DNA of 64,000 nt from Bugulina stolonifera (lineage: Eukaryota > Bryozoa > Gymnolaemata > Cheilostomatida > Bugulidae). Every line of letters starts with the position of its first letter. Positions within the stretch are counted from its first letter, which is position 1. Below are positions 1 through 11,789 of the stretch, piece after piece. The notes below the pieces were generated by a model. The model saw only the letters and a program-made list of their open reading frames with translations, did not search any database and was not told where the DNA came from. The stretch is taken from NCBI GenBank assembly GCA_935421135.1, contig OW285193.1:4027996-4091995 (forward strand), written 5' to 3'. A program made the position numbers and the translations under genes.

Positions 1-1
1 T

Positions 2-640
2 GCTGTTAGGAGCTTTTTAGGGTTAGCCAACCAATTTGCTCGATTTTCAAACAGTTTAGCTGAAGTTAGCAAACCATTAAAGGATTTCCTCCGTAAGGAT
101 ATTGAGTGGTGTTGGGGATCCAGGCAGGAGAAAGCTTTTCTCCAGGTAAAAGCAATTTTTCAGGAACCTCCCGTGTTGGCTGTGTATGACCCTCAGAGGA
201 AGACTATTGTAACGACTGATGCCAGTAATCAAGGTCTTGGTGCCACTCTGTCTCAAATACAAACCGATGGCTTGAGGCGCCTGGTTGCTGCTGCGAGTCG
301 TTCCCTCACTGACGCAGAGCAGAGGTATGCTGCTATAGAGAAGGAAGATTTGGGCGTGTGCTGGGCTCTAGAGAAGTTTTCTCAGTATATATTAGGCATG
401 CGTGACCTCAAAATTGAAACCGACCATAAACCACTGATTACATTGTTTGGGAACATTTTTCTGGATCGGCTACCACCTAGGATACAGGGATTCAAACTCA
501 GGTCGCAGAGATTTAACTATCACAATTCTCATGTAAGTGGGAAACTCAATGTGGCAGCAGATGCGTTGTCGAGATACACCAATATGGTGGTCCAGAAGAA
601 TGTGATAAAGTTAGAGGGGAGGAGGTTGAGTACTATGTAA
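2..640 (+). mobile_element. Ty3/gypsy retrotransposon pol fragment (end of reverse transcriptase plus RNase H)
   Basis: One frame is open from the window edge to a stop at 638-640, so the 5' part lies outside the window. The first 55 or so codons match the thumb/connection region of Ty3/gypsy reverse transcriptase (FLGLANQFARF, KPLKDFL, and a W..RQEKAF motif). The RNase H domain follows, with TTDAS giving the first catalytic Asp, AAIEKE the Glu, TDHKPL the next Asp, and ADALSR near the end. The frame stops just after RNase H. No integrase or LTR is recognisable downstream, so this is a truncated copy. The family assignment rests on the motif order; the clade within Ty3/gypsy is not resolved. 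Confidence 0.9.
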
Positions 641-1150
641 ATGAGATAATCCGCATCAATGGATTGGACATATTTTCACTTGTCATATATTAGTACTTTT
701 TGTTGGTGAATTGTATTACTGTTTGTGATACTTGTGCAATCTAAGGAAGGGGTGTTGCATTAATTCGTATTGTATTATTGTGGTAGTATTATTCTAGTAT
801 TGCAGTATATTGGAAAGGTTTCACTTTGTTGTTCACTTCCTGTTAGCATGCTGTAATGTTTGGCTAACATGGTAACACACTCTATCCAGTATTCACTATA
901 TATAGATAGATTGCTTCCTGTTATATTTTACTTGTTTACAAGAATATGCATGAGTCATATCATTATACTTGTTACTTGCAGTCAGTTGAATACAAGTGAT
1001 CAACCTATAAACATGCCATGTCTATGTTGGTTAAGTTGTAACACAGTAAATTTAAGTATATAACACATGCTGCTTAGCTAGTTTATAATAAATCCGTTAC
1101 ATTCAATTTAATCTCAATCCATCTGAATTCATAGCAATCCATCTGCATAA
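641..1150. other. Non-coding stretch after the gypsy fragment
   Basis: AT-rich sequence with no reading frame that I can connect to a protein. No LTR terminus or target duplication is visible to define the end of the upstream retrotransposon. Confidence 0.5.
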
Positions 1151-1169
1151 TACAACATAATTGACTTTC

Positions 1170-1435
1170 TATTTTCTACAGCCCAAAACTATTTTGATAA
1201 GATTACTGGGGACCAGAGCCACCCTCTTTTTAGTAGGATCAGTTTTAATAATTTTAAAACATCCTCTCGAAGGCCTGTCAAACTTAGAACTGAACTGAGA
1301 AGCGAAAGAGTAGTTTTTTCACTTTTTTCATGTACCATTGTAATAATAACCTTTTGTTAGAACCTAGTGTTTTCACTCTATATGGGGCGATATTTTGGTT
1401 GAATAAAACACATACATACATACATACATACATAC
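1170..1435 (+). mobile_element. 3' end of a non-LTR retrotransposon with an ACAT-repeat tail
   Basis: A degenerate coding-like stretch runs into a TGAATAAAACA-type 3' end, followed at 1411-1435 by about six tandem CATA units. Simple-repeat tails directly after a short AT-rich 3' end are typical of CR1/L2-like LINEs. Only a few hundred bases remain, so the family is uncertain. Confidence 0.45.
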
Positions 1436-1859
1436 AAGGTGTATTAGAGAATAAAGTACAGGAGCTGAAGACGGGTACTGAAGTGAAAGTGAGAAGCAGA
1501 GGGCGAGAGAGGTCACAAGAAGGTGACAGAACCAACAAACTTAAAAAGATTATTTAAGAATGGTCATCGATGCTATGGAAGGGCACTGACCTACCAGTAG
1601 ATCCCAGTTAACAAAGCAGCATCTAACCAGATGGCAAGGTTCGCCATCATGTCTTATCCAGTTCAGCATCAAAAGGGAAAGAAAACAAGAAAAAACAAAA
1701 ATAATGTTCCTACAATGCACTCAGATAACAAAGTACGCCGGCATATCTAGTCCAGTTCAACAGCAACAAAAAACTAAAAAGAGGGAAGGAAAAGAACAGG
1801 TGATGGACTCCAAAGTAAAAGGAAATTGAAGACAACACTGACGAGTTCTGGCATAACCT

Positions 1860-3895
1860 CAAGTAGGCATTCTGTGCAAAGCCTACCAACATCATTGGAG
1901 GCCTCCTCGATCACTCTGGAAAACCTCTGACTGAAGACAAGGAGAAAGCAGAATACCTATTTAAAAACATTTTCGGGGGTCAACGCATGAACGGCACAGG
2001 TAGAAACAATGTGGCTCTTGCAATACCACCAATCATGCTGAATTAAATGAGTCAGAAATTGAGGAGGCAGTTTGTCTGATCAAAGTATCGGGAAAGAGTG
2101 TTAATTTTGATCAAGTTTACCCTCAAATGATAAAAATTGAAAGGCATATTCTAAATCTTTTTTTGCTACTTCTACAACCCAGTCAAGAAACTTCAAGTTT
2201 GGCCATGGCGCGCCTCAAACCTAGTGATTTTGATCAAAAAACTGGAAAGACACAGGTTCTTATTAGGCCAATAACTATCAGCTCCCACATTGGCAAGATG
2301 TTGGAGAGGATTACAATGCCGGTTGAAAAGATCCATAAAAGGTAACAGCTTTATACCAGAAAGACAGCACGGCTTTCGAAAACTCGGGCTTACTTTTATG
2401 TACCTATCCAGACTAATCTCCGAACCACAACACAACATCAAATAACATACAACTGCGGTTTTCCTCGATTTAGAAAAAGCACTCGACTCGGTCTGGCATC
2501 GAGGATTGTTGCTAAGGTTACAGAAATTAGGAGTGTTCGGCAACTTTCTCAATATTATCAACTCTGAGACAGCTGAGAATAAATAATAACTACCCACATT
2601 CTCCCCAGCTATGCAAGTTAGGCTTGTCCCTAGGCAGCTTTCTATCCCCCTTGCTTTTCATAATATTTATCAGAGACATGCTACCAAGTTAGATGGAACT
2701 GGCCTACAGTTTGCAGATGATTTGCACCCTATCCATCATGCCTAAACCAACTGCTTAGGAACTTCAAAAGGGCTTTAATAACAACCTTCAAATTATTTAC
2801 TCCTGAATGATCAGATGAAGACTGAGAATCAACTGAATACAGACCTCATTGTGTTCAACTGTACAAAGCAGGCACCGGAGCTGGAAAACGATCCGATTGC
2901 AATTGCAGAAACCTCAAAAGCTCCTGGGATCTGGATAGACACATGTATGTAGGTTTCTAGATTTTACTAAACAGTCAAATTATTCTATGAAAACTCAAGT
3001 TCAATCTCTTGGAGCCGTTTATTTTTTCAGGACTCTGAGTGTAATACTTCTCGTCATCCTGCCAAACGACATGTATGCAGCTTCTTTCTGGCACTAAAAG
3101 GATAATAAATATCTCTGCACCAACAACTGCAAACAATGCTTGGAGCTCAGTTTCATCCCCTCGCCCCATAGAAGCGCTCAGTTTAATCCCCTCGCCCCAT
3201 AGAAGCATTATACATATGCTCAGCGGAGTGCTCCCAGTGTCACTTATGATGACTAAAGAAACGTTCCAAATCTCCAGAGGACTGATACAAATATACCAAC
3301 TTGACATCATCCAACACAACCCTAAAAGCCAGCTTGCGCAACTTTTCTTAGCAGACATCAGAAAGATCATCTCTCGACAAAAACCAAATAATATCACTAA
3401 GGCCTAAACCATTCCAAAGTAAAAAAAATCATCCAAGCTGAATGAACTTGCAGAGAGAGTAGGCCTATGCAGCAAAAGAGTGGTAAATATACTGATGGAC
3501 TGTTGTCACAACTGCAAGCCGACTTCTTTCTCAATAACCCAATCTCCTTGAATAGACGGGAAATCCACTACCAAAACTTGTGAATATCATCACGGGGCAT
3601 AATGCATTACAACTGTTCCAATATGATATATCAGCTAAAGTTGACCTACACCCAAATCTTCAGACGATTAACAGAGGAAGAGTCTTCAGCACACTGACTG
3701 TCTATGATTGTCGTGCACTGACTACATGTATGCTAACAAGCACAAGCTGTTAGCCCCAACAACAGAAGACTAGAACTCAATAGATGCCAGACTCGAGTTC
3801 TAGAGTAAAGAGTTCTAGAATTCTACATTAAATCTATAAATCATGCCTGCAAATAGAGGCTTTTCTGTACTGAGTACAATAAAAATTCATTCATT
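1860..3895 (+). pseudogene. Degenerate jockey/CR1-like LINE reverse transcriptase
   Basis: Several frame-shifted fragments on the plus strand line up in the order of a non-LTR ORF2. At about 1897 comes LLDHSGKPLTEDKEKAEYLF, the pre-RT linker motif of these elements. At about 2050 there is an ESEIEEAV / KVSGKSVNFDQ block. At 2250-2320 come RPITISS and GKMLERI. At about 2350-2520 the finger and palm motifs follow (a PERQHGFRK-like block, FLDLEKALDSVWHRGLL), and at about 2710 FADDL replaces the usual catalytic YADD. Stops and shifts interrupt all of these. The right end at about 3870-3895 reads into ACAATAAAAATTCATTCATT and AT-rich sequence, as jockey-type 3' ends do. This is a dead copy. Open frames on the opposite strand here are antisense shadows. 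Confidence 0.8.
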
Positions 3896-4577
3896 TATTT
3901 AAATAAAATAAATACATATCCTACACCAAATTTTTAATTTAAATTTATTCAAAATTTAATTTTATTTTTATTTTATTTTTATTCAATAATTATAATAATA
4001 AGTTATTGCAATTTTAAATAGGCCTACAATTAATACTAAGAGTAGATTTACATATAATAAACATATGTGGTGCTAACCTTATGCTTGTTTCTAACTTGAA
4101 ACAACATGGGGATCACATTGTGTCTAAAATTTCGAGTAGCAGAAGAAACTGGTGAGAGGAATAAATATTTCATGGGGGCTGCCATCTTTTCTTTGAATAG
4201 GTTCGTTAACTCAAAAATGATTGGAGAATGTGATGGAGGCCAACCACAAAACCACCAATCATAATCAGTTTGTGACGAAAACTAACAATAATTTCATGGT
4301 AAGACAACTCTCTCTTATTGTATTTTTCTCAAAGCTTAGACAACTCCAAATTACTTTTGAACTTGCATGTAAATTGCTTTATTGGTCACCACAACTACAT
4401 GTACTGCGTGTATAATTATAGTCTAGTGAACGTAAGCATAGCCACACTTGCATTTTATCTAGCAGTAGCAGTAGCCCTGCTTTAGTAGTTTTGTTCAATA
4501 GAATGTTTCTGTGTTTATTTGTCTTATTGGTCCCTGAAGACGGCTTAATGGGCAACACCTCTTTTTACATGGCACAT
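3896..4577. other. AT-rich intergenic stretch
   Basis: Low-complexity AT-rich sequence near 3900-4010, then unique-looking sequence. I see no gene, RNA or repeat boundary here. Confidence 0.4.
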
Positions 4578-4584
4578 GATAATA

Positions 4585-5473
4585 CAGGGCTCTCAACTAC
4601 TCGGATTAAATCCAAATTGTTCGGATTTGTCCTTCCCTGTTGGGCATTCGGACGGATTTCTATATTTTCCACTCACTGTTCGGATTTTGCTATTGTGTTA
4701 GGATTTGCTACTAGTAGACTAGCTAGCACCAAGGCCACACAAAAACAAAGTCTGGCCAACGAAATCTATATGCGGGTTGAGAGGTCGCTAACCTGATCAA
4801 TTTAATATTTGAGTCAAATGGATGTCTAAAGTATTTTCCAATCTGATATTAATAGGTTTTACAAAATAACACAAAAGATATATGTGATTGTATATGTTGC
4901 AAATATTTTTGTGTTAGAAAGTCCTAAGTACTACTGTTTACCCACAAATATATAACATTTTAGATATTGACAAGAAAACAAGGGAGACAAGTCAAAACAT
5001 CTCAAACATTTTGCATGCACTGTGTACCCACCTCATTTGTTCCACTTCCACTTGGAGCCATACAGATATAGGCTATACCTGTATTTTGTTTAAATCTGTA
5101 TTATGGTGTCATATAGTTATCTGTTATTGTATATATACACAATATTTTCCACCACCTACATCTACTCTGTGCATGTATATACTGTATGCCCTATTTGCAT
5201 CTTTGTTTGTTCTACCAAATAAATACACACAAGTTGCATGTTCCAACCTCTACCAAGCACAGCACATTTTAAGTAAAATATGACTAGAATTGCATGAACT
5301 GGTGCCATTTTAGATGGCACGGTTAAGAGATTTTCAAACGCGGGAGGGCGCTCCGCCGCCCCTCCCAGGCAGCCCGCTTCACAGGCTGGCGGGGCCTCGG
5401 CCCCGCAGTGGCATCTTTTTCCTCAATTCAACATTTTATTAGGATTTTTCACTTTATCAAGTTGAGAGCCCTG
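4585..5473. mobile_element. Non-autonomous hAT-like DNA transposon (889 bp)
   Basis: The element begins CAGGGCTCTCAACT at 4585 and ends with the exact reverse complement, AGTTGAGAGCCCTG, at 5460-5473. GATAATAC occurs at 4578-4585 and again at 5474-5481, so an 8-bp target-site duplication is present, overlapping the first C. CAG...CTG ends with an 8-bp duplication are the hAT signature. There is no transposase frame. Near the right end, 5340-5404, lies a run of GC-rich stem-loops in otherwise AT-rich DNA. A related cluster is found in the element at 23398-24691. Confidence 0.8.
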
Positions 5474-5481
5474 GATAATAC

Positions 5482-7584
5482 AATACCATGAATCCGGTCT
5501 AGCAGGAAACCTACAACAATATCTAACAGGTATTGCTTTTGAAACTACAGTAATAGCTACCTGAAGCGATGATGTGAATAAAATTATGTTCAATGTTGTA
5601 ATGTAATCATCTAGACTCTTCTGCAAAGGATTGATGATAAGGTGAAGTTATTATGCAGAACAGTGACTTGAACTGACACCTGACCTAGATGTATATTATG
5701 TGCGTTATGCGTGTATTGTTGATTGAATCAAATCAATATATTATAATAATTATGCAAATGCAGATATATTCACACATTTACAAATGTAACTAAACTGACT
5801 GGGTGAAGTAATATAATAATTATGTATATTCTATCTTTATCAGGTTCCATTACAAGAAACTACACGGGGAAAGGTAGGTAGACGCTACTAGGACTAATCA
5901 TAACACTTTAAAATATTACAGAATCTACTCTGTATCAACAATAACATGATTAACAAATAGATTGTAAATTAATATTAGCAGTGTGTTTTATACCGATCAT
6001 ATTAACATATTATCATCATATACCTGATTTTTTTAAGATGTTGGGTGTGTATAAAAAATTGTAGTGCTTACGGCTAATCATATTTTGTTCGTATGAAAAA
6101 TTATTTATTTTCTTCCCGATTATGATAATATAACACAATAGTTATTAAAGTGTTAGGAAAAGGAACAAAAATATGCCCTAGTACTACGTTTTCTCAATCA
6201 ATATAGATTTGTATCGAAATCATTTTATTAGAATAGCTAATGACAGTAGACACTAGCTTCACTCGCTTCTACCTGAGAGACACTCGTCTAAACGTCGGCA
6301 CTCAAGTCGATTGAAGGCCAAATTTTTAGTTAGGGCAAACACTGCCAAGCGCAGCAAATCTATCTTTCAAGATGGTGCTTCAAGATTTTTATAAAAGGGT
6401 TTTATTTTTCTATGGAGCTCAACCAACTGTTTTGGTGTTTAATACCCCATGGGGCAGCTCAGAGATATACCTCAGCAATATTGTACATGTTGTATGGTTA
6501 CAGCAAAGTGTATTTAAAAGTTGCGCAATAATATAATACTGAACAAAAGCTCTCTAGCTGCCAGAGAAAGCGAGAATTGCATAAGGCTAGTAGTTCAGTA
6601 TAATTACATCCCAGGTAGAGTACTCAAAACTTGGTATTGCTACCAATTTTGAGCATAATCTCAATCTGTGTGTAAGTGGTATATACACAACACATGCACA
6701 CCTCCACTGATTAAACATCCTATTGAACACTCCTGTAAAATTATAGGTGTACACAATCATGTGCCTGTACCTATGTATTATATCTTCTTACTCCTTAATT
6801 ACACAATACATGTACATTATGTATGTACATAACATAGAAATATGCTAATTTATATACATATAAATAACATTATGCCCATAAATACCCAACATTGTTAAAG
6901 TGCCCATTAAAGTATATTACATAATAATATACATATATTACATTTTACTTGCTTTCAGTACAGCAAAAATCTTAAGTTTTTATATCCATACAATACTGTA
7001 CCTCTATTAGATGTATAGTGTAATTTACTGCAGATAATCATTTGGTTCAAGTGCAAGAAGCAATCAGTATATAAGTACATTGTATATTGTTTTATTAGCC
7101 ATTAAGTTTTGACATTTCATTCAACAAATTTCTCGTGCTTTCATGCAGCAGGATATGTCAGAAAACGATGAAAAGTTATACACTTTTTTGTAAGTCACAC
7201 AGCTGCTCATAGTGTGAACTATACATGATATTGTGATACGTTATAAAGCAGACGTATTCAGTAAGTGGACAGTACAGCAGCTAAATCTGGGTAACTGTAA
7301 TTCAACACGATAATATATTACTGTTCAATGTAGCATGTGGTGCCATTTTACACACTTTCACTTTGTCCCACCAGACTCTAATTATGATTGTGGGACAAGC
7401 AGCGCAGTTAAATCTTTCCTGAAAGGAAATGAAAGGCTAGTAAAACCAGCTGCAAAAACTCCTACTAAGAAAATTTAATCATTCACCTTTGAGTACCCGA
7501 CACTGTGCGTACCCTGTGAACAGTTAAGGTTATGTGTTTGTATTATTGAATTATTGTGAATATGATACTTGATTCTATTTATAG
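5482..7584. other. Intergenic or 5' region of the KCNE-like gene
   Basis: No coding exon could be supported. Two short segments have splice-like borders: 5844-5874 (TTTATCAG before, GTAGGT after) and about 7150-7191. Either could be a 5' untranslated exon of the gene at 7587, because that gene's first coding exon begins directly after an acceptor-like TTTATAG. This is inference only. Confidence 0.3.
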
Positions 7585-7586
7585 TG

Positions 7587-8442
7587 ATGAGAGTGGGTCA
7601 ACTAGTAGATGGACAGCATGTAGTATCTACTCTAAACACACTTAACCAAACAACTCAACCAACATACTATGACAAAGACAGGGACGAGTTAGGTGCCCTC
7701 CTCTATATTACCGTTGTTATTGGTAAGGAACTTGGGTTATGACAAGAGCAAAACAATTCAATACATGACAAGAGGCGTGTGTTTGTGTAACATATTAATT
7801 TCAAGGTGATACAATCAGGAATTGTGTTGTCATAATATAGAGAAACCAGTTATGATTGGTTCAACATGGTTGGCGATGTAGTAGTTGTGGCAGCCATTCT
7901 CTTGTATATCATAATATTAATAGTAACTACATTGTATATGTGTCACAGGTGGACATGTAGCTGCAGGTGCCCTAGTATCTTATGCTGTAGTCTGTTGTAA
8001 AACGGCACCATGAATAGTATTATATATGTGGATAGAGCAGTCAACCAATTGGCGCAGAGCCAGGTCAGTGGTGGTGTTCAACTGCATCCCTGCGACATAT
8101 TTCACACCTGAATGTGATTGAACTGTGGAAGTATAACTGGTTATTTTAGTTCAGTTCAAATCTCTTAACACTTCCTTGCAATCATACTGTGCATGTACAT
8201 TGCGTAATGTACTTCCTACTGTAGGTGTGTTTGCGATGTCAGTGTTAGTCTTGGTCGCACAGTATGTTCGAAGTATCCAACACGAGGAAAATGATAAATA
8301 CCTCATCAACTTGATGCAGCGTCTAGAAGATGGTTTTGATCCAAGACGTAAACTCACGGGCAAACTTGCTTTATCCGCTCTAAACATCGCTAACAAGTGT
8401 GTGATAGATGAGAGACTTCTTCAAAGTACGACATTCGTATGA
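7587..8442 (+). CDS. Small single-pass membrane protein resembling KCNE potassium-channel beta subunits
   Basis: Two coding exons, 7587-7722 and 8225-8442, join in phase 1 (donor GTAAGG, acceptor CTACTGTAG) to give 117 aa. The ATG at 7587 lies two bases after an acceptor-like TTTATAG, so an upstream non-coding exon is likely. An N-terminal segment of about 35 residues carries an N-Q-T glycosylation sequon (residues 20-22). One hydrophobic segment follows at about residues 36-59 (ALLYITVVIGVFAMSVLVLV). Next comes QYVRS and a charged, helical tail with DGFDPRRK. Length, a glycosylated short N-terminus, one central membrane span and an arginine-serine exit match the KCNE layout (usually 100-170 aa). 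KCNE sequences are short and variable, so this could be an unrelated type I membrane protein. The gene structure is firm; the family is tentative. Confidence 0.65.
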
Positions 8443-8613
8443 AGTCCAACTGCTAATAATTCTGTTCTATTTTTACTGTCAACATTATTTTGTGTAACTA
8501 TTATTAGAAAATCAATCAGGAATTTAAGATTATGTTACAACGGCATACTTAACTAACTGTTATTATAGATTTACTACACAAATGATTTTAAATAATGTGA
8601 ATCAGTGAAAATA

Positions 8614-8647
8614 TTTATTAATTTGCACAATCAGTGAAGTTAATAAA
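8614..8647. terminator. Candidate polyadenylation signals for two convergent genes
   Basis: AATAAA on the plus strand at 8642-8647 lies 200 bases after the stop of the KCNE-like gene. TTTATT at 8614-8619, which is AATAAA on the minus strand, lies 300 bases after the stop of the coiled-coil gene. If both are used, the two 3' UTRs overlap by a few tens of bases. Both hexamers are common in AT-rich DNA. Confidence 0.4.
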
Positions 8648-8918
8648 ATTACTATTGATCAGCAAAAATAAATGTGTACATAACTACTAAGATAAAATGC
8701 AGTATTATGCTTCATATTAAAATGAGAAGCAACTACATTGTATACATAAATCTTATATATGAAGGAATAACATTACCATTGTAAGAGCGTAATTATAGTA
8801 CATATTCAGAGTTATCTCCTCTATCATTCATCTACGGCAAAGTCTGTAACACAATCTTTGTTACCTTGGAACTGGTGAGATTATGGATGGGTGAGTGCTA
8901 TCTCACATAATTATTACA

Positions 8919-11789
8919 TCATAGCTCTATATTCTGTCTGCTGCGGAAGTAAGCGTGGGGGCGTCTATTGTACACCCTGAAATGCCACCATAAACACCAG
9001 AACATGACTGTCCCACCTGCTAAGATGATCAGGCAGAAGAACTTGAACAGCTTTGTTATCTCCTTCTCTACCATTCTATAACAGAATAAGTAGTGTGTGT
9101 GTACTGGGACAGGCTAGATATGGTGTGGGGACATGGTGTGGGTACATGGTGTGGGCACATGGTGTGGGCACATGGTGTGGGTACATGGTGTGGGCACATG
9201 GTGTGGGTACTTGGGGTGGGCACTTGGCTTGGTATGAAAACAGTATTAGGTATAGCATTTGGAATAGAAATATTAAGACATGAATAGTGATACTACAGAG
9301 TTATACAAGTAATAACACAATACAATCATATTCATGGACCGACTCCCTAGTACATACTTGGCCTATACAGGTTCAGCACACCAACCTACATCAAGTACTA
9401 TTATAGCAATGTATAAAAGAAAGTGTTAATTAGAATTTGGTCTGTCACAGATATTTCAAGTTTCACACTTGATATATTTAAGTAGTAATTCCAAGTCACT
9501 CACTCAAGTACATTTTGCCCCTCAAGTCATTCAGTTAGAGTAGTTGAGGTTACTTACTCAAGTTTGAGTCCATGTTTAGACTCTCGGTCATTCTGACCTC
9601 TATTAAGGACTTCCACAATCTTCTCCACCCTTTCCTCCAGCTCATCCAGCTGTTTCTGGGTTCTGTGATCCTGGTCATAGAGGGAGTCCATTTCCTGTAA
9701 TCAAGTCAGTTCTACACACCAGCTATTCTAATACGAGTCGATACTTATATATGATCACCGAGATAAACACACACAGAGAACATGATTGTATAATATAACC
9801 TAACATAGTACCCACTCTAGTATGTGTAACTACATGTATGTACACTGCTTAGTAACAACACTTTAGCTTCTTGAGAAATCATCGACCGTCAGTAGACTGG
9901 GAACCAAACACTCTAAAAGGAAGGGCAAGTCATGCTAACAGAAGCTGGACAAGAACGGCTGAAGTTCTATAGTTAACAACTTATTGTTCTGCAGGGTTTG
10001 GAGCCCAGTCTCTGCAGAAGATGAGTCATACTTACATTCAGTGCCTTCTTAGCTGCTCCATCCAGCGTGTTCACCTCATCCCTCATATTAGTGACAGATC
10101 CTTTCACCTGCTTCTGTTCCATATACAGAGAGTTGACAAATTTACCTGCATCATTATAGCATATAGAGGACAATAGTACATTTATGTAGGTATGTCTTAA
10201 ACTATAATGCACATAATAGGGTTATATTGATACCCTACAGCTGTGACTGCCATTGCTCACTATTAAACAGTTGGCCCATGAGAAATCACAAGCTAATGGT
10301 TGTAATTTTGTCATAAGATGAAGTTGTCATCTCTCTGCCCTTTGTCCTTATTTTTCCCTATTGGTAAAACCTACTGACAGCTTTGACTAGTCATATAACT
10401 TCCTTATGAAGCTTCCATTTAATTATTTTTTGCTGAATATAATTTTCTGAACCATCATCTGATCAAAGAGAGAAATAGACCTGAAAATATTAAAATGACA
10501 GAGAGAGGACAACTTCTCATTACAACTATGCATGCATACCAGGGTCAGGGTCACCATAATGTTACTCTGCTACAACAGTGCCATCCCAAAGTTCCACCAC
10601 ACAACACACATACCTTGAGTTCTAGTGGCACTCTGCACTCTAGTCAGATCTCTATTGGTACGGTTCATATGTGCTATGGAGTCAGAATGAAGCTTTGTCA
10701 CTGAAGACGTCATTGTTTTCATAGATTTGACTATCTGTTCAAGTCGTCTGAACTCGGCTTTGCTCACCATGTTCTCCTGCACATACTCCAGTTTATCCTG
10801 CACCGTTTCCACTCTTCTCTGCTGCAACTCAACATCCTTTTGTAACCTGGCAACAACAGACATACAAATGCATGTACTACAACCTGGCAACGACAGACAT
10901 ACAAATGTACTGTAACCTGGCAACAACAGACATACAAATGTATGTACTGTAACCTGGCAATGACAGGCATATGTGCTGTAACCTACATGTAGCAGTGGTA
11001 GGCATACATGCTGTGTCTTAGCTGTATAAAACTCATAGCACTGTGGTCTAATGAGATTACACTTGAAGTACTGTGACATAACAATATCACACCTACATCA
11101 GATATTGTGACATGAAAATATCCCACTCATGGTAGTGTCACCTTATAGTAATACCTATGCGCTACGCCTGTGAGAAAATCCAGCGTCACACACTGCAAAG
11201 TCACAAAATCAGCCAATGTTAGTGCAACCTGCCAGCATCTGCTTTATGTCACAATACTACGGTGTATCACTATGTTGGAAGCTGGGCTTACACAATGTAT
11301 TTGCTATTCACGAGTTGTCTGTCGCTACGGCACTCTCAATGCCTTCGACACACATGAAAAATCCTGGAATTATAAATAACTTGACTGGCTGAATGAATAT
11401 TTGACAAGGTCGCTTGTCTAATTGAATGAAATGCATATGTTACGATTATTGCTGTAACCCAATATAGAACCTACGTGACTTGTATATTTACTGCCAATAT
11501 TTCAGGAATGTGAAAGTTAAGTCTGTGAATAGAAATAGTCTCTAGGGTAAATATTATAATTGAGGTGTAAATTTAAGCTAGAATAATATCTGACGTAATT
11601 TTCTACTTCCACTTTGATCTTTACAGTATTCCTCACAGAATAAACTAAAACTAACTTCTGGATCCGAGAAGGAAGTTTGACGTTGACCTGGTCCGCGACA
11701 TGTTTGAGTTTTTCAGATACGATTCCAGTCGTACCCTTCAGACTCTCTAATCTGATCTGAAAGTCAATCAGGTTGTCTGGTTTTGACAT
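8919..11789 (-). CDS. Tail-anchored coiled-coil protein, family not recognised
   Basis: Five minus-strand exons with consistent phases: 11789-11656, 10846-10614, 10145-10036, 9694-9558 and 9075-8919. Together they encode 256 aa. I chose the ATG at 11789; the frame extends three codons further only through a TTG. Residues 1-200 are polar and heptad-rich (LQKDVELQQRRVE, EFRRLEQIVKSMK, QLDELEERVEKIVEVL), predicting coiled coils. A single hydrophobic segment near the C-terminus (LFKFFCLIILAGGTVMFW) is followed by a short basic tail, RVYNRRPHAYFRSR. There is no signal peptide, so it is probably a tail-anchored protein facing the cytosol. I do not recognise the family. The gene is convergent with the KCNE-like gene, and a minisatellite copies the acceptor of its second exon. 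Confidence 0.85.
9123..9226. repeat. 13-bp minisatellite, 8 copies
   Basis: Tandem GTGTGGGCACATG-type units with C/T variation, in the last intron of the coiled-coil gene. The open frames seen across it on both strands are repeat translations. Confidence 0.9.
10842..10985. repeat. Minisatellite of about 36-41 bp that copies a splice acceptor
   Basis: Roughly four diverged units, each containing AACCTGGCAAC. On the minus strand this reads as the acceptor TGCCAG followed by GTTAC, the true start of exon 2 at 10846. The unit nearest the exon overlaps the junction; the others lie upstream in the intron. Confidence 0.85.

Noticed and set aside
2193..2597. 134-codon minus-strand frame
   Set aside because: Antisense to a plus-strand reverse-transcriptase relic with recognisable motifs.
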